A stretch of 21,477 nt of DNA from Sulfurovum sp. (lineage in GTDB: Bacteria > Campylobacterota > Campylobacteria > Campylobacterales > Sulfurovaceae): NCBI GenBank assembly GCA_020726085.1, contig DYTG01000015.1:1-21477 (forward strand), written 5' to 3'. Made by a program: the position numbers and the translations under genes. Under the pieces are notes generated by a model. It ran no database searches, had not been told where the DNA came from, and worked only from the letters and a program-made list of their open reading frames with translations. Positions 16,612 through 21,477 of this stretch are shown piece by piece (positions within the stretch are counted from its first letter, which is position 1; each line of letters opens with the position of its first letter).

Positions 16612-16651
16612 TATAATACCAACAATTTTTTGCACTATTTTTAACTATAAT
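16612..16651 (+). promoter_or_regulatory. Two candidate -10 elements upstream of leuC
   Basis: TATAAT occurs at 16612-16617 and again at 16646-16651. The first gives a leader of about 40 nt; the second would leave almost none, since AAGGGAT (16654-16660) is the ribosome site and ATG is at 16665. The upstream copy is therefore the better candidate. Confidence 0.45.
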
Positions 16652-16664
16652 TTAAGGGATTTTT

Positions 16665-17948
16665 ATGGGACAAACCATTACCGAAAAGATTTTTTCACAC
16701 CATGCCAACAAAACCGTCCACGCAGGGGAGATTGTGCGTGTTGATATTGATATGATTATTGGCAACGACATTACGACACCTATCTCCATTCGTGCTTTTG
16801 AGCAAAGCGGTGCGGCCTCTTTGGCAAGACCCGATAACTTTTGTATCGTTATGGATCACTACATCCCTGCCAAAGATATAGCCTCCGCCAATCAAGCCAA
16901 AATTTCACGAGATTTTGCCTACAAACACGATCTCAAAAACTTCTTTGACGAAAAAGACATGGGGATAGAACACGCTTTGTTGCCCGAAAAAGGGATGATT
17001 ATCCCTGGCGATGTCATTATCGGAGCCGATTCGCACACCTGTACGCACGGAGCATTGGGGGCTTTTGCTACGGGGATGGGGAGTACTGATTTGGCGTTTG
17101 GAATGATTACGGGGGGCAATTGGTTTAAAGTACCCTCAAGCATCAAAGTTGAACTCAAGGGCAAACCCGCACCGCATATCTACGGCAAAGATATTATTTT
17201 GGAAGTGATACGACAAATCGGTGTCGATGGGGCATTGTACAAAGCGTTGGAGTTTAGTGGCGATACCATTGGCTATCTTACGATGGCGGATAGATTTTCT
17301 ATTTGCAATATGGCGATTGAAGCGGGTGCCAAAAACGGTATAATTGCTGTCGATGAGGTGACAAAAGCCTATTTGGAGGAGCGAAAAGAGGCAAACAGTG
17401 GGCTAAGAGATGAGCCTATCTATCACTACAGTGACCCCGATGCTACCTATGAACAAATCCTGACGATTGATGTGAGTCGCCTCTCTCCCGTCGTAGCTTA
17501 CCCCTTTTTACCTTCAAATGGCAAATCAATCGAACAAGGTGTAGCCGATGATCTCAAAATAGATCAAGTCATGATAGGAAGCTGCACCAACGGACGAATA
17601 GAGGATTTACGCATCGCTGCTCAGATTATGAAAGGCAAAAAAGTAGCGCGTCACACCCGTATGATAGTCACTCCTGCAACCCAAAAAATATTGCTTCAAG
17701 CCCAAAAAGAGGGACTCATCGAGATACTTATCAACGCAGGTGCTGTAGTATCCAATCCTACCTGTGGGGCTTGTTTGGGTGGATACATGGGGATTTTGGG
17801 CGATGGAGAGCGTTGCGTAGCGACTACCAACCGAAACTTTGTAGGACGCATGGGGGCAAGAACGAGCGAAATCTATCTAGCCAACTCCGCCGTAGCCGCC
17901 GCAAGTGCAATAGCTGGAAAATTGGCTGACCCTAGAGCGTTGAGCTAA
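16665..17948 (+). CDS. leuC: 3-isopropylmalate dehydratase large subunit
   Basis: Aconitase-family [4Fe-4S] enzyme that with LeuD isomerises 2-isopropylmalate to 3-isopropylmalate in leucine synthesis. The 427 aa match the shorter LeuC/HacA type used by Campylobacterota and archaea. Cluster ligands are Cys307 in MIGSCTNGR and Cys367 and Cys370 in NPTCGACLGG. Other motifs are IGADSHTCTHGALGAFATG (about 119-137) and NRNFVGRMGARTSEIYLANS. A homoaconitase or dimethylmalate role cannot be fully excluded by sequence alone. No leuD or other leucine gene is adjacent in the window; the gene ends where the accessory region begins. Confidence 0.94.
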   Translation: MGQTITEKIFSHHANKTVHAGEIVRVDIDMIIGNDITTPISIRAFEQSGAASLARPDNFCIVMDHYIPAKDIASANQAKISRDFAYKHDLKNFFDEKDMGIEHALLPEKGMIIPGDVIIGADSHTCTHGALGAFATGMGSTDLAFGMITGGNWFKVPSSIKVELKGKPAPHIYGKDIILEVIRQIGVDGALYKALEFSGDTIGYLTMADRFSICNMAIEAGAKNGIIAVDEVTKAYLEERKEANSGLRDEPIYHYSDPDATYEQILTIDVSRLSPVVAYPFLPSNGKSIEQGVADDLKIDQVMIGSCTNGRIEDLRIAAQIMKGKKVARHTRMIVTPATQKILLQAQKEGLIEILINAGAVVSNPTCGACLGGYMGILGDGERCVATTNRNFVGRMGARTSEIYLANSAVAAASAIAGKLADPRALS

Positions 17949-18008
17949 GAATTTCTAAAATACAGAGAGTGTGAAATAACTGTAATTTTTGTTTTGGAAG
18001 TAGTGTTC

Positions 18009-18042
18009 TTCTCGTTCCATCTCTCCCGAGGTGGAATGAGAA
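18009..18042 (+). repeat. 15-bp imperfect palindrome covering the lipoprotein ribosome site and start codon
   Basis: TTCTCGTTCCATCTC (18009-18023) pairs with GAGGTGGAATGAGAA (18028-18042) around a TCCC loop, 15 pairs including two G-U in the + RNA. The 3' arm contains the GAGG ribosome site and the ATG (18036-18038) of the lipoprotein fragment, so folding would hide both. The sequence also resembles the dispersed CTCGTTCC...GGAAtGAG palindromes found in many bacterial genomes, so it may be a REP-like repeat that landed here. Confidence 0.75.
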
Positions 18043-18248
18043 AAAAGTTCACAAAGCCAATAGTCGCATGGGCTATTGGGATGTTTTTGGTCGGTTGCGG
18101 TGGCGGAGGAGGAGGTGGCAATACAACCGTCGTAGAACCCACACAACAAAATGATGCCATGAAGACACAAGTTACCGACAAGAGTTTAACCATTGTTGAA
18201 CCTAGCAGTAATTTAAATAATATTATTGTGAGCCTTGGTCGGTGTTGA
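18036..18248 (+). pseudogene. 5' fragment of a glycine-rich lipoprotein gene
   Basis: A 70-codon frame beginning MRKKFTKPIVAWAIGMFLVG, then Cys21. This is a lipoprotein signal peptide (basic start, hydrophobic core, lipobox L-V-G-C), followed by seven glycines and a polar linker of about 30 residues. The original sequence seems to stop near 18225: the last six residues (VSLGRC) are read from the antisense of the transposase remnant that starts there. The gene is thus the signal and linker of a once larger surface or periplasmic lipoprotein that lost its 3' part. I chose ATG 18036 because GAGG lies just before it; an upstream in-frame TTG at 17994 would spoil the signal peptide. Function unknown. 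Confidence 0.6.
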
Positions 18249-18309
18249 ATATCTGGGGTTTTGGGTAGAGGGCTAGAGCCTCTTTGAGTACTTCAATGCA
18301 CCAAAAGCT
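18226..18309 (-). mobile_element. 28-codon remnant of an IS3-family transposase (OrfB, integrase core)
   Basis: Read on the minus strand, 84 bases without a stop give FWCIEVLKEALALYPKPQ and then IFNTDQGSQ. This matches the segment of IS3-family OrfB around the second catalytic aspartate, usually written FCIEALEEAL...PEIFNTDQGSQFTS. Both sides lose similarity abruptly: a stop follows the final Q, and upstream there is an A/T-rich run. No inverted repeats or target duplication are visible at the edges. It is a dead scar. The remaining 18310-18372 shows nothing recognisable apart from an A/T tract. Confidence 0.78.
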
Positions 18310-18372
18310 TTTTTTTAAAAGAAAATGGTGTTAAAATGGATAGTTTCTCTTTTGTTTGGTAGAAGTTGGTGT

Positions 18373-18780
18373 TCATAAGATGACTATCTCCATATCTGTA
18401 ATATCTTGAAGTTTTTTAAAGCCTTGGTCAAAAGTTATGAATTTTTGACATTGATAGTATTGAGCAAATGCAATATGAAAAGCATCAAATGAGTGTCGAT
18501 AGAAATCTTTTTGAGCCATAATCTCCAAAGTTCTTAAATAACTATTTTTGGATTGTTTGGTAAATTTAGAGAGAAACTGAAGATACTTTTGAATATCTTG
18601 TGGATTCTCTTTATGCTTTTTTGCTACAAAGGCATATTCATAAATTGTTATTTCAGATGTTATAAGTTGTTTTTTATCCAAAGCTTCTCATATGAGAGCT
18701 ATTGATTGCTCTTGTTGTATTTCATTATCTACATTGGACAAAAAAGCATAGAGATAAAGATTGGTATCAAAGTATATCAT
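18373..18780 (-). pseudogene. PIN-domain (VapC-like) toxin gene interrupted by an in-frame TGA
   Basis: From ATG (18780) the frame reads MIYFDTNLYLYAFLSNVDNE and continues IQQEQSIALI. It then meets TGA (18690-18688, codon 31), and continues EALDKKQLITSEITIYEYAF to a normal end at 18373 (TGA). Joined length is about 135 codons, typical for a PIN ribonuclease. The acidic metal-binding residues are present on both sides of the break: Asp5 in YFDTN, Glu in SEITIYEYAF, Asp in SFDAFHIAFA and Asp in FITFDQGF. Restart at the TTG of codon 34 would lack Asp5 and be inactive. The start overlaps the end of the antitoxin gene by 14 nt, the usual toxin-antitoxin layout. It is probably a recently killed toxin, or a sequencing error. 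Confidence 0.82.
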
Positions 18781-18994
18781 CAATCATCTCATCCGTATTG
18801 ATGGCACTTTTTTTGGTAAGCATAATACCATTTTTGCTTTTGCGTATCAATCTATTAAACTCTTCCAAATCTCCATTCATAGATTTTGAGTTTTTGATAT
18901 GTATCTCTTTTATCATATCATCTTTGAGACTTTTTAGGATATTCATTACACTATCCATATAGTTGTCTTCTATTTTAAGCTCTATGGTTTGCAT
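18767..18994 (-). CDS. Antitoxin of the PIN-domain toxin pair
   Basis: A 75-aa protein starting MQTIELKIEDNYMDSVMNIL, followed by KSLKDDMIKEIHIKN. This start is typical of small antitoxins that precede PIN toxins: a beta strand plus helix for DNA binding and dimerisation, then a flexible charged tail that inhibits the toxin. I recognise the layout more surely than the exact family. AAAGGAG lies 6 nt before the ATG. It overlaps the toxin start by 14 nt and begins 26 nt after the caspase gene stop on the same strand, so it could be read from the caspase transcript as well as from its own promoter. The frame is intact although the toxin frame is not. Confidence 0.72.
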   Translation of the reverse strand: MQTIELKIEDNYMDSVMNILKSLKDDMIKEIHIKNSKSMNGDLEEFNRLIRKSKNGIMLTKKSAINTDEMIDDIL

Positions 18995-19020
18995 CGCAGA
19001 CTCCTTTTGGTGTGATTATA

Positions 19021-20679
19021 TCAAAAATTATTCTCAAAAAACTCTTGATAGAGTGTCGAGCTAAAGGTTGGATGGTTCATCATGGCACTCTTGATAAATC
19101 CTGTCGCTTCCAAAATATAACACAGCTCCGTATTGGGGCGATCTCCCTTGATGATAGTTTTGATGGTCTCTATGAGTTTGGGGTTTTGTTCAAAAATCAT
19201 CTTGTATCTACGCAAATGCTCTTCAAAGCGTCTAGCACTCAAAGCCTCAATCAAATCAATAGTTTCACTTGCCATCTCATAGAGGACTTTGCGAGTAAGG
19301 TAGGGGTGTCCGCCTATGTGCTTTTGAAGCTTCTCTAAATCATGGTTGCTAAGATGTAAGCGATGTGCTTCATTGGCTAAATAGGTGATTTGCTCCTTAT
19401 TAAAAGGTTTAAGCTCCATCCCTAACCCCACATTATGAAAGGGGGATTGGTTGATATTGGTTACTCCTAGTAGCGGTTCGGTAGAGTGAGAGATAATGAT
19501 TTTGAGTCTATTCCACTTTGGATCGTTTTTGGATTTTTCATTCCACGCACGAATAAGCCCAAAAAAATCATTGGAGGTAGCGTATCCAAACAATTTGTCT
19601 GCTTCATCAATGGCTAGGACAATAGGGGTGTTTGCTAGAGAGAGTATCGACTCCATTATCTTAGAAGCTCTCATCATGGATGTGAGGCGTTGGAGTATTT
19701 TTGCATTGACTTTTGGTTCGATATCGCACTCCAAACCAACCATATCGCAAATGAAACTAAGCAACTCATTCAAGCTCCCCAGTATCCCACCATCAAACTC
19801 TTGAAAGTTAAATGCTACGACTTGATACTCTTTTTCTCTAGCCATTTTGATGAGTCGTGAGAGGAGCGAAGTCTTGCCGTATTGTCTTGGGGCTTTGATA
19901 CGAATAAGCGAGTAGTTGCCGTAGAGTTCTTGATAGGCTTTGTAATCCTCTCTGTCGATATAAAAAATCGACTCTATTGGTACTTGACCGTTTGGAAGCT
20001 CAATGGGGGCGTTGGGTAGGGGTCTATCGTGGGTAGGTTTGTGCGAGGGTGCTATGACGATAGGATGGGTAAATCGGGTATGTTTGGGCGGTATTCTAAT
20101 GGGTTTTTGCAGTGTCTCGTTATTGGCATTGATGCTTTGGCAAATATACTCCAAATCAATCTTGCTTCCTATCTCTTTTGCACTTTGTGTAATGGCTTGA
20201 ATAAAGTAATAGACAAAAGTACTGCTCTCAAAAAGCCCATCTTCATACGCCAATCCTTTTGTGACGGAGGTGACGATTTCGATATTATCGACCCTTGGGA
20301 TAGATTTCTCTACCTCACTGCTATGACACGCATCGATGATAAGTATAAAACGAGTTTGCGTGAATTTATTGATAGGATTGATGATATTATCAAAAAGTAT
20401 TTCGTTGCAACTATCACCAATGAGTGCGTAGCGATTGTCGGGTTGAGGTACTCCATGCCCTGTATAAAATATCAAAATTTCATTGGTTTCATTATCTTCA
20501 ATATCTCTAAGTCTAAGGGCTACATCGTCACTACTCTTTAAAACAAAATTTTCCGCTTCCCACTCTCCATGCTCTCTAAGCGTGTTGGTGAGTTTGTCAA
20601 TAGAACTATCAAGATAGTGTAATGGGTTATCATGGGGCTTGATTTTGTCCCCACCACGAAACACAAAGGCTTTACGCAT
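19021..20679 (-). CDS. Caspase-like peptidase fused to an AAA_35-type NTPase
   Basis: A 552-aa two-domain protein. Residues 1-210 form a peptidase C14 (caspase/metacaspase) domain starting MRKAFVFRGG, with the His/Cys dyad His75 in FYTGHGVP and Cys118 in ILIIDACHSS. A proline-rich linker (about 211-233) follows. Residues 234-500 match the AAA-like AAA_35 family: VPIESIFYIDREDYKAY, P-loop APRQYGKTS (Lys269), Walker B IVLAIDEAD (358-359) and GGHPYLTRKVLYEM (457-470). The last 50 residues may be a small winged-helix-like end. No signal peptide, so cytoplasmic. Related caspase-STAND proteins are signal-triggered suicide or anti-phage effectors; that role here is inference. The start at 20679 is chosen because MRKAF is the usual caspase opening and it lies 1 nt after the upstream stop; 20691 or 20694 are alternatives. 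No sensor repeats (WD, TPR) are present. Confidence 0.85.
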   Translation of the reverse strand: MRKAFVFRGGDKIKPHDNPLHYLDSSIDKLTNTLREHGEWEAENFVLKSSDDVALRLRDIEDNETNEILIFYTGHGVPQPDNRYALIGDSCNEILFDNIINPINKFTQTRFILIIDACHSSEVEKSIPRVDNIEIVTSVTKGLAYEDGLFESSTFVYYFIQAITQSAKEIGSKIDLEYICQSINANNETLQKPIRIPPKHTRFTHPIVIAPSHKPTHDRPLPNAPIELPNGQVPIESIFYIDREDYKAYQELYGNYSLIRIKAPRQYGKTSLLSRLIKMAREKEYQVVAFNFQEFDGGILGSLNELLSFICDMVGLECDIEPKVNAKILQRLTSMMRASKIMESILSLANTPIVLAIDEADKLFGYATSNDFFGLIRAWNEKSKNDPKWNRLKIIISHSTEPLLGVTNINQSPFHNVGLGMELKPFNKEQITYLANEAHRLHLSNHDLEKLQKHIGGHPYLTRKVLYEMASETIDLIEALSARRFEEHLRRYKMIFEQNPKLIETIKTIIKGDRPNTELCYILEATGFIKSAMMNHPTFSSTLYQEFFENNF

Positions 20680-20680
20680 T

Positions 20681-21037
20681 TTAACGCTCATCAAACTCTA
20701 TTTCGATTTGACTATCTTGATTGATTGCATCAAACTCCTCTTTGCTTATCTCTTTGCTATCGACATAGAGCTTAAACTTCTTGTACTCTAGCCATGCGAT
20801 AAACATATCACGAATCATGGTGGTAAAATCAGAGGATTTGATGTCAATAGTAGGAATAGCCCCCATCGCATCTTTTTGATTTGCTTGTGTGAGTTCGACT
20901 TGGATTCTCTCTCTTTTGAGCTGATAATAAAACTCTTCTAACGCTACAGAATCATTTGAGGTAATTTGCATATGATAATCCTTGAAATGGTTTGAGTCAT
21001 TGTAGCAAATATCTACTAAATATCCAATGTTACGCAT
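20681..21037 (-). CDS. Small EACC1-like partner of the caspase effector
   Basis: A 118-aa protein with no signal peptide or membrane helix. Its pattern fits the effector-associated constant component EACC1: an N-terminal strand (MRNIGYLVDICYND), a helix with L..FYYQLKRE, a strand (RIQVELTQ), the small motif DAMGAIPTIDIK (about 56-67), an amphipathic helix with FIAWLEYKK, then strands KLYVDSKEI and IEIEFDE. EACC1 proteins accompany caspase- and trypsin-type effectors in NTP-dependent conflict systems; the assignment rests on architecture and neighbourhood rather than strong motif identity. The stop lies 1 nt from the caspase ATG, so the two are coupled and probably bind each other. I chose ATG 21037; an in-frame GTG lies 6 nt upstream. 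The likely role is a regulator or adaptor of the caspase. Confidence 0.5.
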   Translation of the reverse strand: MRNIGYLVDICYNDSNHFKDYHMQITSNDSVALEEFYYQLKRERIQVELTQANQKDAMGAIPTIDIKSSDFTTMIRDMFIAWLEYKKFKLYVDSKEISKEEFDAINQDSQIEIEFDER

Positions 21038-21044
21038 TTTCACT

Positions 21045-21103
21045 CTCTTGATACTCTCCCAAATGTACCAAAAAGGACTCTTATGGGCTAAAGTTTTGAT
21101 TGC
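21045..21103 (-). repeat. Copy A of a 59-bp direct repeat
   Basis: Compared base by base with copy B (21415-21473), 48 of 59 positions agree, with no gaps. On the minus strand it lies directly before the EACC1-like start. In the frame used by copy B it would read NQNFSP, a TAA stop, then ESFLVHLGEYQES, and end in a TAA that overlaps the ATGCGTAA start of the next gene. It looks like the broken remnant of a short coding module. Confidence 0.75.
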
Positions 21104-21118
21104 TTTTGTAGTGGATGA

Positions 21119-21124
21119 ATTATA
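21119..21124 (-). promoter_or_regulatory. Candidate -10 element for the EACC1-caspase operon
   Basis: Read on the minus strand, a perfect TATAAT lies about 80 nt before the EACC1-like start, between the palindrome and repeat copy A. No good -35 is seen. If real, it gives the pair a promoter of its own, separate from the gene at the right edge. Confidence 0.35.
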
Positions 21125-21164
21125 TTTGCTGATTTGGATACATAATTAATGTTACGCACTTTTA

Positions 21165-21194
21165 TCGGAAGTGGGACTTTAGTCCCACTTCCGA
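21165..21194. repeat. Perfect 14-bp palindrome with 2-nt loop
   Basis: TCGGAAGTGGGACT (21165-21178) and AGTCCCACTTCCGA (21181-21194) are exact reverse complements around TT. It begins 10 nt after the stop of the minus-strand gene at the right edge. No T-run follows on either strand, so a classical intrinsic terminator is not shown; a processing or Rho-protecting hairpin, or a dispersed palindromic repeat, are the alternatives. Confidence 0.85.
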
Positions 21195-21204
21195 AATGTC
21201 ACTC

Positions 21205-21477
21205 CTAATGCGATTTAAAAACCCCCACCGCCTTTATCAACTTCGCTTTTGTATCACTCTCACTCATACTCTCTACCCACCCATCAATCTCATTCCAACC
21301 CCAATCAAGCACCACCCCACGATACTTCTCACTCCACTGCTCTAGCGTGAGAGCAAAATCCCTATGGGTAGCGATAGAGCGTAAGATTGCAAGCATCTCA
21401 TACACCATCATCGTCTCTTGATTTTCTCTCAAATGTGTCAAAAATGACACCTCTAGGCTAAAGTCTTGATTGCGTAT
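21205..21477 (-). CDS. Unidentified protein, N-terminus beyond the window
   Basis: The frame is open from the last base of the window to a stop at 21205, giving 90 visible residues. It begins IRNQDFSLEVSFLTHLREN (part of repeat copy B) and continues QETMMVYEMLAILRSIATHR, then a Trp-rich segment containing YRGVVLDWGWNEIDGWVESM, ending KAVGVFKSH. A GTG at 21450 could be an internal start, but similarity to repeat copy A upstream of it argues for the longer frame. No signal peptide or membrane segment is visible and I do not recognise the family. It lies on the same strand as the EACC1-caspase genes, 167 nt upstream of them, with the palindrome in between. Confidence 0.55.
   Translation of the reverse strand: MRNQDFSLEVSFLTHLRENQETMMVYEMLAILRSIATHRDFALTLEQWSEKYRGVVLDWGWNEIDGWVESMSESDTKAKLIKAVGVFKSH
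21415..21473 (-). repeat. Copy B of the 59-bp direct repeat
   Basis: Partner of copy A (21045-21103), about 81% identical, 370 bp away in the same orientation. Here the block is inside an open reading frame (NQDFSLEVSFLTHLRENQE). Many differences between the copies are conservative at the protein level (D/N, T/V), which suggests both once coded for protein. Confidence 0.75.

Noticed and set aside
20029..20541. Plus-strand open frame of 170 codons opposite the caspase domain
   Set aside because: The minus-strand frame has the caspase dyad and coherent domain sequence; the plus frame is a shadow.
21088..21159. 23-codon minus-strand frame starting GTG and reading MRNINYVSKSANIIHPLQKQ
   Set aside because: Its start copies the MRNI start of the EACC1-like gene but the rest has no similarity and ends in repeat copy A; better explained as a remnant than a gene.
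1..21477. Genome-wide reassignment of TGA to a sense codon
   Set aside because: The nitroreductase ends with TGA in an ATGA overlap with rnhB, and the caspase, antitoxin and PIN frames also end naturally at TGA, so the standard code holds.
1..21477. CRISPR array, rRNA or tRNA genes
   Set aside because: No regularly spaced repeats and no recognisable cloverleaf or rRNA sequence were seen on either strand; a tRNA scan was not possible.

Overview
The window reads as a chromosomal segment of a Campylobacterota (former Epsilonproteobacteria) bacterium; I cannot fix the genus. The reasons are an AT-rich sequence, a PpiD/SurA-like protein directly before ftsA-ftsZ (the arrangement known from Campylobacter), a ribH-nusB pair, a short one-domain QueF, and AT-rich promoters with a clear -10 but little -35. 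Most genes are on the + strand and tightly packed.

Region 1 (1-4807) holds gyrB, a two-helix membrane protein with degenerate GGDEF and EAL domains, and queF. A minus-strand DCC/DUF393 thiol-disulfide protein faces queF; its reading frame is cut by one in-frame TGA at codon 82. Region 2 (4808-12151) holds purH, an acidic Sel1-repeat protein, and a cell-division block: PpiD-like anchored chaperone, ftsA (GTG start, 1 nt after the previous stop) and ftsZ (very strong ribosome site). Region 3 (12283-17948) is a run of housekeeping genes: ribH, nusB, a periplasmic haem-binding protein, a YbgC thioesterase, folE and a DedA protein on the minus strand, a nitroreductase, rnhB (ATGA overlap) and leuC.

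Region 4 (17949-21477) is accessory DNA. It starts with a lipoprotein gene whose start is folded into a 15-bp hairpin and whose 3' end runs into a 28-codon remnant of an IS3-family transposase. After that, everything is on the minus strand. In transcription order there is an unidentified protein that runs off the right edge, a 14-bp perfect palindrome, a small protein resembling the effector-associated constant component EACC1, a caspase (His/Cys dyad) fused to an AAA_35-type NTPase, and an antitoxin-PIN toxin pair. The toxin frame carries an in-frame TGA at codon 31. A 59-bp block occurs twice here (about 81% identical), and a start-site motif around ATGCGTAA recurs.

The best candidate for an under-described system is the EACC1-like + caspase-NTPase pair, which fits the pattern of NTP-dependent, peptidase-effector conflict (anti-phage or suicide) systems. 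A toxin-antitoxin pair lies 26 nt downstream on the same strand. The two frames broken by TGA should be checked for sequencing error before being called pseudogenes; TGA is clearly used as a normal stop elsewhere in the window.
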